Position numbers and translations under genes: made by a program. 64,000 bases of DNA from RUG572 sp964386385 (GTDB lineage Bacteria > Verrucomicrobiota > Kiritimatiellia > RFP12 > UBA1067), in assembly GCA_964386385.1 (NCBI GenBank), contig CAYLRN010000014.1:8346-72345 (forward strand). Direction: 5' to 3'. The first letter of the stretch is position 1, and every line of letters begins with the position of its first letter. Positions 52,166 through 61,021 of this stretch are shown here, piece by piece. The notes beneath the pieces were generated by a model. The model did no database searches, was not told where the DNA came from, and saw only the letters and a program-made list of their open reading frames with translations.

Positions 52166-53320
52166 TCATCCTTCTATGAAGCGGCGGGAAACCTCAAGCG
52201 CCCGGGCGATGGACTTGTCCATGTCGTAGTACTTGTACTCGCCCAGGCGGCCGCCGACGACGAGGTTGGGGATGGTTTCCGCCTTGGCGCGGTAGGCGGA
52301 CAGAAGTTCGCGCGATGCGGGCGTGTCGATCGCGTAGTACGGCTCTGCGCCGTGCGTCCAGGCAGAGGGGTGTTCGCGGCATATGAGCGTAGCCGGCGCC
52401 GCCATCGCGGCGGCGTTTTCCGGATGGTAGTGCTTGAACTCGTGGATGCGCGTGAAGGGGACGTCGGCGTCCACGTAGTTGACGACGCTCGTGCCCTGGA
52501 AGTCCGCGACGGGCAGCCGCTCATGCTCGAAGCGGAGGGAACGCCATGGAAGTTCGCCGAATTCGTAGTTGAAGAGGGCGTCGATCGGACCCGAATAGAA
52601 AACGGGCGTGGAGTTCCTGATTTCCCCGGACTGCCCCATGCGCCATTGCGTCCAGTCCACTCCGCATTCAAGCGCAATGTTGGGATGGTCGAGGAGGCGC
52701 GCGAAGAGCGAGTTGTAGCCGGAGAGGGGGATGCCCTGGCGGCGGTCGTTGAAATAGTTCAGGTCGTAGCTGGCGCGGACGGGAAGACGCCTGATGACGT
52801 CGGCAGACAGTTCGCGCGGGTCCCGTCCCCACTGCTTCCGCGTGTATTCGCGGATGAACGCCTCGTAGAGCGGGCGGCCGATGAGGGAGACGGCCTGCGT
52901 CTCGAAGTTCTCCGGTTCCGCGCCGTCGGCGGGGCTTCCCTTCGCGGCCTCCTGCGCGATGAACGCGGGGAGTTCCGCAGGCTTGAGGTCAAGTCCGTAG
53001 AACTGGTTCACGAGGGCGAGGCCGAGCGGCAGGAAGTACGTCCGCCCGCAGTGTCTTGCAAGGACCTTGTGCTGGTATTCGTTGAATTCGACGAAGCGTG
53101 TGACGAAAGACCAGACGTCGTCGAGGTGCGTGTGGAAGATGTGCGATCCGTACACATGGACTTCAATGCCGGTTTCAGGGTCTTCCACGCAGCGGACGTT
53201 TCCGCCGATGGCGGGGCGTCTTTCAAGGACGAGCGTCTTTCGCCCTGACTCCGCGAGGACGCGGGCGACAGTGCATCCCCAGATACCGGCCCCTGCGACT
53301 ATGGCGTCAACGTTTGTCAT
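52166..53320 (-). CDS. glf: UDP-galactopyranose mutase
   Basis: 384 residues. Converts UDP-galactopyranose to UDP-galactofuranose using FAD. FAD-binding GAGIWGCTVARVLAESG is at residues 10-26, then VLERRPAIGGNVRC and VHVYGSHIFHTHLDDVW. The GLF domain includes FNEYQHKVLA, the substrate-site Trp/Tyr cluster (VNYVDADVPFTRIHEFKHY) and the C-terminal FAD contact GRLGEYKYYDMD. Start at 53320 by homology; the Shine-Dalgarno is weak. Last gene of a polysaccharide operon, 29 bp after the exporter gene. Confidence 0.95.
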   Translation of the reverse strand: MTNVDAIVAGAGIWGCTVARVLAESGRKTLVLERRPAIGGNVRCVEDPETGIEVHVYGSHIFHTHLDDVWSFVTRFVEFNEYQHKVLARHCGRTYFLPLGLALVNQFYGLDLKPAELPAFIAQEAAKGSPADGAEPENFETQAVSLIGRPLYEAFIREYTRKQWGRDPRELSADVIRRLPVRASYDLNYFNDRRQGIPLSGYNSLFARLLDHPNIALECGVDWTQWRMGQSGEIRNSTPVFYSGPIDALFNYEFGELPWRSLRFEHERLPVADFQGTSVVNYVDADVPFTRIHEFKHYHPENAAAMAAPATLICREHPSAWTHGAEPYYAIDTPASRELLSAYRAKAETIPNLVVGGRLGEYKYYDMDKSIARALEVSRRFIEG

Positions 53321-53349
53321 CGTCTTGAACCGTTTCTCCGCGCAGGTGG

Positions 53350-55386
53350 TCAGTCCGTGGTCTTCTGCATTTCGCACAGCCGGTGGTAGATGCCGCCGGA
53401 GGCGTAGAGCGATTCGTGCGTGCCGCGCTCCTCGATCACGCCGTCCTTCATGACGAGGATCAGGTCTGCGTTGCGGATGGTGGAGAGGCGGTGGGCGATT
53501 ATGAAGGTCGTCCTGTTCTTCATCAGGTTGTCGATGGCGGTCTGGACAAGCCGTTCCGTGACGGTGTCCAGGGCGCTCGTGGCCTCGTCCAGGACGAGAA
53601 TGGGCGGGTTGCGGAGGATTGCGCGGGCGATGGCGATCCTCTGGCGTTCGCCGCCGGAGAGGGCGAATCCCTTTTCGCCGACGATGCGTCCGTAGCCGTC
53701 TGGCTGGGCGACGATGAAGTCGTGGGCGTTGGCCATCTTGGCGGCGGCGACGACCTGTTCGTGCGTGGCGTCGGGAGAGCCGTACTTTATGTTCTCCTCG
53801 ATCGTGTCGTTGAATAGGGTGGTCTCCTGCTGGACGCTGCCGACGAGGCGGCGGATGTCCGCCGTGCGGATGTCGCGCAGGTCGATTCCGTCCATCGTGA
53901 CGATGCCCTCCCTGGGGTCGTAGAAGCGGCTGAGGAGTCCGCCCATCGTCGATTTGCCGGACCCGGTCCCGCCGACGACGGCGATTACCTTGCCGCGCTC
54001 GACGGAGAAGGTTGCGTGTGAGACGGCGTCGCGGTCGGCGGTGTCATAGCGGAACGAGACGTCGTTGAACTCGATTGCGCCGTCGAACGTGGGCTTCGCG
54101 ACTGCATTCTCCTTTTCCGGCAGTTCCATTTCCACGTCGAGGATGGAGAATATGCGCGCAAGCCCGGCGCGTCCCTGCTCTATCTGCCCCTGGATCTTCG
54201 CGATCTGCTTCAGCGGCTTGTAGACGACGAGAAGGGGGGCGAGCATGGGCAGCACCTTGGAGAGCGTGACGTGCGAGAAGTAGCACCATACCACGAAAGC
54301 GCAGATGAGGAATATGCCCACGGTCTCGACCGTCGGGGTGACGAATAGGCTCAGGCGCACCGTGCGGAGCGTGGACTTCAGGAGTTCGCGCACGACGTGG
54401 CGGTACTTCCCGTTCTCGAACTCCGCCGTGTCGTACGCCTTCACCACGCGGGCGCACGTGAGGACTTCGTGTATGCGCGAACCGACGACGGAGAAGCGCT
54501 TGAGCGACTTCTTCGCCCATTTCCTTATGCGCTTCGACAGCCCCACCACCGGTACGATGAAGAGCGGGAAGCCGATGCAGATCACGCACAGCGTCGGCAG
54601 CATTTCGTTCACGATGGCGAAGTGGATGAGAAAGCCCAGCGAGACGGCGATTTCGAAGGGCGCCTGGGCGAGCTCCTGCAGGACGCTCTGCAGTATCGTC
54701 TTCGTCTGCTGCGGGTCCGACGTCGCCCGGCTCATCAGCTGCCCCACGTCGATGCGCCCGAAGAACTGGAGCGACTGCCTCTGGATGTGGGCGAGGATGT
54801 CCACGCGCAGGTCGGCGATCACGTGCATGGCGGACCATGCAAGGCAGTAGTGGTTGAGGAAGAGAAGACAGAGACGCACCAGGGCGACGGCCGGCACGAC
54901 GAAGACGACGAGCAGGACGAGGGCGGCGCCCATTTCGCCGGTCTCGGTCTGAAGCTCGATCCCCAGCTTCGCCGCATACTTCTCCGCGGCGGGATACCAG
55001 CTTGGAAGCTCGCCCGCCTTCTGCATTTTCCTTTCGATGGCGGTCGCGGGGCGGCTCTTCTTCGCCTTCCTCTCCGAATCGGCGGCGGTCGCGGCCGGCA
55101 TTTCCCGCTTCCGGACGGAGGCGGCGGATGCCTGTCCGGACTGCGCTTCCGTCCGCTGCGCGGTCTCGGCCTCCTGCGATAGAAGACCCTTGAGGGACGG
55201 TTGGATAACCTGATAGAGCGGCAGAAGGGTGCCGGCGGTGAGAAGACCGCACAGGACGCCGAGAACCATGCGTCCGCGATACGGCTTCGTGTAGCGCCAC
55301 AGGCGCGCGGCGACTTCGCGGAGCGTATAGTCCCGGTCGAAGAACTCCTTCTTGAAATACTTTTCCTGCTTGCGCTTGTGCGACAT
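53350..55386 (-). CDS. MsbA-type ABC exporter (permease fused to ATPase)
   Basis: 678 residues. The first membrane helix is near 40-60 (MVLGVLCGLLTAGTLLPLYQ), then an ~85-residue charged Ala/Lys/Glu insert before the second helix (ALVLLVVFVVPAVALVRLCL) that ordinary MsbA proteins lack. The ATPase has Walker A VVGGTGSGKST (near 470), Q-loop, signature LSGGERQRIAIARAIL and Walker B ILVLDEATSALD. It exports lipid A-core or another lipid-linked saccharide. It sits between a glycosyltransferase and glf, suggesting a galactofuranose-containing glycolipid. Confidence 0.9.
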   Translation of the reverse strand: MSHKRKQEKYFKKEFFDRDYTLREVAARLWRYTKPYRGRMVLGVLCGLLTAGTLLPLYQVIQPSLKGLLSQEAETAQRTEAQSGQASAASVRKREMPAATAADSERKAKKSRPATAIERKMQKAGELPSWYPAAEKYAAKLGIELQTETGEMGAALVLLVVFVVPAVALVRLCLLFLNHYCLAWSAMHVIADLRVDILAHIQRQSLQFFGRIDVGQLMSRATSDPQQTKTILQSVLQELAQAPFEIAVSLGFLIHFAIVNEMLPTLCVICIGFPLFIVPVVGLSKRIRKWAKKSLKRFSVVGSRIHEVLTCARVVKAYDTAEFENGKYRHVVRELLKSTLRTVRLSLFVTPTVETVGIFLICAFVVWCYFSHVTLSKVLPMLAPLLVVYKPLKQIAKIQGQIEQGRAGLARIFSILDVEMELPEKENAVAKPTFDGAIEFNDVSFRYDTADRDAVSHATFSVERGKVIAVVGGTGSGKSTMGGLLSRFYDPREGIVTMDGIDLRDIRTADIRRLVGSVQQETTLFNDTIEENIKYGSPDATHEQVVAAAKMANAHDFIVAQPDGYGRIVGEKGFALSGGERQRIAIARAILRNPPILVLDEATSALDTVTERLVQTAIDNLMKNRTTFIIAHRLSTIRNADLILVMKDGVIEERGTHESLYASGGIYHRLCEMQKTTD

Positions 55387-55402
55387 ATGTTCGTCAGACT
55401 CC

Positions 55403-56479
55403 TTAAAGACCCATGTCGGCCAGAATTGCGGCCAGCTGGCCCTTTATCACACGCATGCTCAAATGCCTTTCGAAGAAACTCCGGGCTTCGGCGAAGTATT
55501 CCGCCCTGTTCGCCCAGTCCGCCCTGTATTCGCGCACGGCGTCGGCAATCGCCTTCGCGTCGCCCGGCGGGATGAACTTTATGGACTTGCAGTCCTTTGC
55601 CTCCGGCGGATAGCCGGTGCAGAACTCGTTGATCGTCGGACGCGCGCAGGCCATGCACTCGTAGACCTTGTTGCCGATGACGCGGGACGCCTTTTCCGTC
55701 GTGCCGAAGACGCCCAGGACGACGTCGTGCGCGCATATCACCTTCGGAACGTCCACGTACGGCACCTTGTCGAGAAAGCGCACGTTGCGGATTCCGACGG
55801 CCTTCGCCTCTGTGGCGGCCTTGTACGCGCCCCAGCCGAGAAAGTCCCATTGAATGCCCTCGTCCTGCGTCATGCGGGCGGCCTCGACGATGTGTTCCGT
55901 GCCGTGGAGCGGAAGGTACGCGCCGTGGTAGAGGACGCGGAAGACGTCCGAGGGCGCGGAAGGGGAGGCGTCGGTCTCGGGGACGGGCTTGAAGACGGAT
56001 TCGTCGGTGCCGGTCAGGAGGACGCGGAGTTTTTCGCGTGGGGTCTTGAACTGTTCCGCGCAGAACTCAAGGTGGCACGAAGTGTCCCACGTCACCATGT
56101 CCGGCTCGTTCATCATCCGCGTTTCGAGGGCGTGGAGACGGCGCGCGCGCGGCTCGTCTGCAGACCACTTCCGCTGCTCCAGGACCTTCTTGTCCCATGC
56201 GGAGATCATCGGGTCGAAAAGGACCTTGATTCCGCGCCTGTGCGCCCAGCGGCAGGCCGCGAGGACGTCGCGCTGGCGGCAGACGGGCACCCAGACGAGG
56301 TCCGGCCTCGGACGCCTGTCAAGCCCGCGCAGAAACGCCTCGACGTCGCCGAACCTTGGAAACGCCTTGACGAAGAAATAGGAGACGTCCCATCCGAGTT
56401 CGCGGAACAGGGCCGCGTAGACGCGGTTGCGCGAATAGCCCGGATCGAAACGCCCCCACCACAGGACATGTTTCGCCAT
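55403..56479 (-). CDS. Family 4-type glycosyltransferase
   Basis: 358 residues, GT-B fold. N-terminal AKHVLWWGRFDPGYSRNRVY (acceptor domain). C-terminal donor domain: FRVLYHGAYLPLHGTEHIVE, FLGWGAYKAATEA and the GT4 signature in GNKVYECMACARPTI with the preceding KASRVIGN. No transmembrane segment. The start at 56479 (MAKHVLWWG) has GGAG 11 bases upstream. 14 bp after the RidA-like gene and 16 bp before the exporter gene. Confidence 0.87.
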   Translation of the reverse strand: MAKHVLWWGRFDPGYSRNRVYAALFRELGWDVSYFFVKAFPRFGDVEAFLRGLDRRPRPDLVWVPVCRQRDVLAACRWAHRRGIKVLFDPMISAWDKKVLEQRKWSADEPRARRLHALETRMMNEPDMVTWDTSCHLEFCAEQFKTPREKLRVLLTGTDESVFKPVPETDASPSAPSDVFRVLYHGAYLPLHGTEHIVEAARMTQDEGIQWDFLGWGAYKAATEAKAVGIRNVRFLDKVPYVDVPKVICAHDVVLGVFGTTEKASRVIGNKVYECMACARPTINEFCTGYPPEAKDCKSIKFIPPGDAKAIADAVREYRADWANRAEYFAEARSFFERHLSMRVIKGQLAAILADMGL

Positions 56480-56493
56480 CAAGCGCGGTCTCC

Positions 56494-57444
56494 TCAGATC
56501 TTCCTGACGCCGAGAACCGCGTCGAGCTCTATCTCGAAGAGCCATTCGTCGCGGCACACGTCGCACACCGTCTCCGCCGCGAAGTCCTCCGGCAATCCGT
56601 TCGCCTTGAGCCATGAGCGCCATGCGTCGCGGAATTCGGGACGCTTGAGATAGACGATCGCGCGCGTCGCGTCCTTCCATCCGTAGCCCCGGCTTTCGAG
56701 AATCGCCTTGACGACCCTCATCGTGCATTCCACCTGCTTTTCGATGTCGCCGACGAAAGCCACCTCGTGCGAGTTGGGGAGAATGGAGGCCGTTCCGCTG
56801 ATGAAGAGCTGTCGTGACGAGGGGGCGATTATCTCGGCGGCGCGGCTGAAGCTGGACTTGTACGCCATCGCCGGCGCCTGAAGCGGCGACTCGACGATTT
56901 CCGCCCTCACTCCGTCGCGCTTCGGCTTCATCGCGATCGCGCCCGCGGTGAGCGCCGCGCCGTCGCAGTTCGCGCTGCCGATGCCGGTGGACGCGGGAAG
57001 GAACGTCTCAAAGACGTCGTGCGCGTCGAAGAACGCGGAACGCGCGGCGTTGAACGCGCCGTACCATTCGCAGACCTTGTCGACGTAGAACCACGTGCGG
57101 ACGACGTTGAAGAACGTGAACCCAGCCTCGGACAGCACGGCGTCGAGTTCGCGGAACATCGACGCCGCCTGCTCCTCGCGGGACGCGTCCAGATTCGCCG
57201 GCAGAAGGCCGGCAATCATGCAGTACTCCGCGTCGTCGTCCTCGAAAACGCTCGCGACCGCGCGGCCATGGCGCGTCAGGGTGCGGACCTGGTGCGCGTT
57301 CGGCGCAAGAAACGCCTGTGCGACCGGCTTGAAACCGAAGTCGGAATTGCAGAGGCGGAAGGACGGCTGGTCGACGGACGCCGACGCGGCGGCCTCCGCA
57401 GACGTCCCCCAGAGAAAGGCGGCTTGTGCGTTTTCAAGTTTCAT
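56494..57444 (-). CDS. Tandem RidA-fold protein, chorismatase-like
   Basis: 316 residues made of two YjgF/RidA-like halves. The second carries QLFISGTASILPNSHEVAFV, with GTAS as in chorismatases of the FkbO/Hyg5/XanB2 type, and AYKSSFSRAAEI at the domain junction. Those enzymes turn chorismate into a hydroxybenzoate. In this operon an aromatic building block for the envelope is possible, but a plain Rid deaminase function cannot be excluded. ATG at 57444 is only a few bases after the predicted transcription start. Confidence 0.65.
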   Translation of the reverse strand: MKLENAQAAFLWGTSAEAAASASVDQPSFRLCNSDFGFKPVAQAFLAPNAHQVRTLTRHGRAVASVFEDDDAEYCMIAGLLPANLDASREEQAASMFRELDAVLSEAGFTFFNVVRTWFYVDKVCEWYGAFNAARSAFFDAHDVFETFLPASTGIGSANCDGAALTAGAIAMKPKRDGVRAEIVESPLQAPAMAYKSSFSRAAEIIAPSSRQLFISGTASILPNSHEVAFVGDIEKQVECTMRVVKAILESRGYGWKDATRAIVYLKRPEFRDAWRSWLKANGLPEDFAAETVCDVCRDEWLFEIELDAVLGVRKI

Positions 57445-57450
57445 GTCTTC

Positions 57451-57459
57451 ATTCTACCA
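57451..57459 (-). promoter_or_regulatory. Extended -10 promoter of the polysaccharide operon
   Basis: Minus strand TGGTAGAAT. The expected start (57444-57445) coincides with the ATG, suggesting a leaderless mRNA. No clear -35. Confidence 0.5.
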
Positions 57460-57500
57460 TAGTGGAGTGTTTTTTGCGAGAAGTGTTCCGTCGGAAAGCG

Positions 57501-58949
57501 TCAGCGCCGTGTGCGTCCGCCGCGGGAGGCCGCAGGGGCTTTGGTGGCGAATTCGGCGAGGACGACGTGCTCCGCCTTGAGGTGGAATCCGCCGTGCGGC
57601 TCCGGCCCGAAGGAGATGGCGAGGTCGCCCACGCGATACGACAGTTCCGGGAAGGGGAGGTCGCCCTTCTTTTCGGTGGGTTCCACCTTGTAGCGCTTCG
57701 AGAGGGTCTTGCGCACGACGTCGAAGTACTCTCCGTCGTCGAGGCCGTCCACGCCGCCCTCGCTCATGAGGTGGATGGCGTACACGCCGCCGCGGTACGG
57801 GTCGACGTTGGCGCGGCCCTGGTCGAAGCCGCGGAACGCGGGGCATTTCGCGCGGCGGTAGTCCAGGTAGAAGTGCTTGGGGCCGTTCTGCGGGGTTACG
57901 ATCGGCGTGAGGGGCTTTGCCTGCTTGCCGAAGACGATTCCGCAGAACGATTCCGGAGTGCCGGGGGTGGGCTTGAACTTCGGGTAGCGGGCGAATGCGC
58001 CCATCGGGTATCGCTTCGAATCGAGGGGCTTGGACTTGTCGTCCGTCTCCGTCGCAAGCACGTCCTTGCGCATTGCGTCGGATTCCGCCTTTGCCTCGGC
58101 CTTCATGTCCTCTCGCTCCACGACCATCCTGAGAGTGTCGCCGTATTCGCCTACGGTCACGGTGGACTTCTGGATCGGGAAGACGAATTCGCATCCCTTC
58201 TTGCTGGGATAGTACGGGGACGTGGCGAACGCCTTGGACTTGAGGCTGTCGCGCAGCTTCACCACGATGTTCGTCGTCGCGGGGTCGTGCACGGCGCCGT
58301 TCTTCAGGACGAGCTTGCGGCTGAACTCGATCCGGTACGGCCGGCGCGTCTTGGGCGTGACCCAGACGAGGGGCGTCGGGTCAAGCGTCATGAAGGGCTT
58401 CGTCCGCTTCGGGCCAAGCACCGCGAACGTGGCGCCGCGCGCGTCCACCGAGTCGCCGGAGTCCATGATCGGCCCCCAGCGGACCGGCTCGCCGGCCAGC
58501 GGCTCGTCGAACGCGATTCCGCCGATTTTCTTCAGCGGCTCGATCGTCGACGACTTTCTTGCCTCGTCTATCTTTGCGAGGGCGGCTTTCTTCGCGGCGA
58601 GCTCCTCGAGCCATAGCTGCTGCGGGGTCTTTATGGCGGCCCGCCGCCGGGCCTCTTCCTCCTCCGCCTTGCGCTTCGCCTCCTCTTCGGCTTTGCGCTT
58701 CGCCTCCTCCTCTGCTTTCTTCTTCGCCTCTTCTTCAGCCGCCTTGCGTTTGGCCTCCTCCTCCGCCAGGCGCTGCCTCTCCAGCAGCGCCTGGCGCATG
58801 GCCTCGTGCTTGGCGGCCTTGCCGTCGACGTACGTCTTCCATCCGAAGTACCCGCCTCCGCCAAGGAGGCCGAGGATCGCCAGTACGACGAGGAAGGGGA
58901 CGCCGGACCTGCCGTGTGGGTTGTTGCTGAGCGTATTCAAATTTCCCAC
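57501..58949 (-). CDS. Inner-membrane-anchored protein with TolA-like coiled coil
   Basis: 482 residues. One N-terminal membrane helix (VPFLVVLAILGLLGGGGYFG), then residues 48-105 are an uninterrupted charged coiled coil of EEAKRKAEEE units, as in TolA. The C-terminal 350 residues are beta-rich and unassigned (VWVTPKTRRPYRIEFSRKLV, GGVDGLDDGEYFDVVRKTLS). It lies 2 bp after the heme-protein gene, last in the second DUF1549/DUF1501 operon, and ends with a basic RGGRTRR tail. Confidence 0.75.
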   Translation of the reverse strand: MGNLNTLSNNPHGRSGVPFLVVLAILGLLGGGGYFGWKTYVDGKAAKHEAMRQALLERQRLAEEEAKRKAAEEEAKKKAEEEAKRKAEEEAKRKAEEEEARRRAAIKTPQQLWLEELAAKKAALAKIDEARKSSTIEPLKKIGGIAFDEPLAGEPVRWGPIMDSGDSVDARGATFAVLGPKRTKPFMTLDPTPLVWVTPKTRRPYRIEFSRKLVLKNGAVHDPATTNIVVKLRDSLKSKAFATSPYYPSKKGCEFVFPIQKSTVTVGEYGDTLRMVVEREDMKAEAKAESDAMRKDVLATETDDKSKPLDSKRYPMGAFARYPKFKPTPGTPESFCGIVFGKQAKPLTPIVTPQNGPKHFYLDYRRAKCPAFRGFDQGRANVDPYRGGVYAIHLMSEGGVDGLDDGEYFDVVRKTLSKRYKVEPTEKKGDLPFPELSYRVGDLAISFGPEPHGGFHLKAEHVVLAEFATKAPAASRGGRTRR

Positions 58950-58951
58950 CC

Positions 58952-61021
58952 TCAGCTCCTGTCCTTATGGCAGTCCGTGCAGGCCTTGCCCTTCGTGTGG
59001 TCGGCTTTCTTCTTGTCGTGGCACTTCGCGCAGGGCTGTCCGTTGCTGTGGCTCTTCTTCATCTTCTGGACGCCGTTCTTTCCGCCCTTGCCGTCGGGGC
59101 CGAGGTGGGGACCCGGATGCGGGTCGGGCGCAAGGAGGCTTTCGGCCGCCGGGGCGCAGAAGAAGAAGGACTTCTGCGGGAGAAGGTGGGTGTACGCGAA
59201 CGCCTGTTCCGTCGGGTCGCACGGCGTCACGCGCACCCTTATCGTCTCCCCGTTCGGCAGTTCGCCGGAGGCGGTCAGCTGGACGTTCGTGACGCCCTTC
59301 CATTCGCCCTTGAGGGAACTGACGGAGACGTCCGTCTCAACCTGCCCCTCTTCGGTGAACGCGCCGTCCACCTCCCAGTCGTCCGTGCTGTCGAAGGTGA
59401 TCGGGCCCTCGAAGCCGCGGCGCAGGACGTATGCCTTGAAATTGGCGGCGTGTTCGCCGCGGGCGACGAACGCGGACTGGTAGGAGTAGACCTCGAACGT
59501 GGGCTTGTAGGGCTCGATCACGAGCTTGTAGCCGTAGCTTTCGCCGCCGAGGCCGACGCGGTCGGAGACGGTCAGGCAGTATCGGCCGGGCTCGGCGAAC
59601 TTCCATGTGCCGACGGGGTCGCATTCGGTCTGGATGACGCTGCCGACGTAGAGCATGTTCGTCTTGATGATCGGCTTGTCGTCGTCGCCGACGTTCTTGA
59701 TCGCGTAGAGGCGCGCGGGGTCGTCGTCCCAGACGGCGAGGCGCGGGGCGGACGAGAGCGGGAGCTTGCCCATGGGGCCGTAGAGCTTCAGGACGCCGTC
59801 GACGGGGGTGCCGAGGCGGCGGGCGAAGAGCTCGAACTTCCAGACGCCGGGTTCGGTGATGTCGATGAAATGGCGTGTCTCGCGTCCGGGCATGTCGATC
59901 ACGCCCTCCTCCACGCGCCTCTTCCCCTCCGGTTTCGGCGGGACGTGGGCGGCGGCGGGCGGGAAGCACTCGAAGGCGCGTTCCTGGGGGGTGTACTGCG
60001 GCCGGTCGTCCGGGGCGATGTGGCAGTCGACGAAATAGACGAAGTCGGAGCGTCCGCGGTAGAGGTTGTCGCAGACCTCGAGGCGGTAGATTCCGTCCTC
60101 CTCCACCTTGTAGGTGAGCACGGGGTCGGGCAGGAAGTGGAAGTCGTCCGCCCCGGCGACGCGCCTGTTCTTCGAGTTGTAGAGGCGCAGTTCGGGGTTG
60201 AAGTAGCCGGGCACGGCGTCACCGAGGTATGGGAGGAGCTCGCGGCCGGTGAGGGCGCAGACGAGGTTCTGTCCCTTCTTGAGGACGAGCCGGTAGCAGT
60301 CGGTCTCGCCCGGCCAGACCTGTCCGTCGATGTAGACGGGCGGCGTCTGCGGCGGAATATCCGTGGGGAGGTGGAGCGCGGCGGGGAGGCGGCGGGTGCG
60401 CCAGCCCTCGCGGTCGGGAATGACGAAGAACTTCTCGCAGACGTGCGGCTCCTTCGTTATGTAGAAGGAGTGGGGGGCGCTTGCGCTGGAGTTGTCGTAG
60501 ATGATTATGTCGCGCCGTCCTGGCGGGGCGTCGGGCTTGGCCTCGACGTCGAGGATCAGCAGGTTGTCGAGCGCGGGCGTCGCCTGGGGGTAGTTCTCCG
60601 GCGTGTAGCGGTCGCGCGCGACGATCTGGAGTTCGAGGTCGTCGCGCTCGTCGAGGTAGAACCACCACGTGCACTCGTCCCAGTCGGTCTCCTCTATCTT
60701 TGCCTCCGGCGGGAGCTCGCGGTGCTTCTTGTCCTTGCCCTCCAGGATGTCGTACATCCAGTTGACGACCCAGCCGGGCTGGGTGCGGCCGACGGCGCGC
60801 GGGAAGCCGGGCACCTTGACGATTTTCGTCACTTCGACGCCCTCTCCCGTGACGTAGGCGCCGCGGACGCCCCACATCCCGGTGCCGCCGATGACGAGGC
60901 GGATCTTGGTGCCGGCCTGCATTCCCGACGGATAGTAGTAGCCGGGGTACGGGATTGCGAGGGACGAGAGCGCCGCCGTCGCGACGAGCGCCGAGAAAAG
61001 CAGTTTGCAAAGTCTAGACAT
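58952..61021 (-). CDS. Secreted beta-domain protein ending in two c-type heme motifs
   Basis: 689 residues, signal peptide CKLLFSALVATAALSSLAI. The first ~190 residues match the N-terminal domain (YYYPSGMQAGTKIRLVIGGT) found beside DUF1501 proteins in planctomycete-type bacteria. Next come beta domains of pre-peptidase C-terminal type (VWPGETDCYRLVLKKGQNLV; TRHFIDITEPGVWKFELFAR). The C-terminus has CAKCH and CTDCH, two CxxCH heme-attachment sites in a short Lys/His-rich tail. It overlaps the DUF1501 gene by 8 bases; ATG behind AAGGAG. Confidence 0.82.
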   Translation of the reverse strand: MSRLCKLLFSALVATAALSSLAIPYPGYYYPSGMQAGTKIRLVIGGTGMWGVRGAYVTGEGVEVTKIVKVPGFPRAVGRTQPGWVVNWMYDILEGKDKKHRELPPEAKIEETDWDECTWWFYLDERDDLELQIVARDRYTPENYPQATPALDNLLILDVEAKPDAPPGRRDIIIYDNSSASAPHSFYITKEPHVCEKFFVIPDREGWRTRRLPAALHLPTDIPPQTPPVYIDGQVWPGETDCYRLVLKKGQNLVCALTGRELLPYLGDAVPGYFNPELRLYNSKNRRVAGADDFHFLPDPVLTYKVEEDGIYRLEVCDNLYRGRSDFVYFVDCHIAPDDRPQYTPQERAFECFPPAAAHVPPKPEGKRRVEEGVIDMPGRETRHFIDITEPGVWKFELFARRLGTPVDGVLKLYGPMGKLPLSSAPRLAVWDDDPARLYAIKNVGDDDKPIIKTNMLYVGSVIQTECDPVGTWKFAEPGRYCLTVSDRVGLGGESYGYKLVIEPYKPTFEVYSYQSAFVARGEHAANFKAYVLRRGFEGPITFDSTDDWEVDGAFTEEGQVETDVSVSSLKGEWKGVTNVQLTASGELPNGETIRVRVTPCDPTEQAFAYTHLLPQKSFFFCAPAAESLLAPDPHPGPHLGPDGKGGKNGVQKMKKSHSNGQPCAKCHDKKKADHTKGKACTDCHKDRS

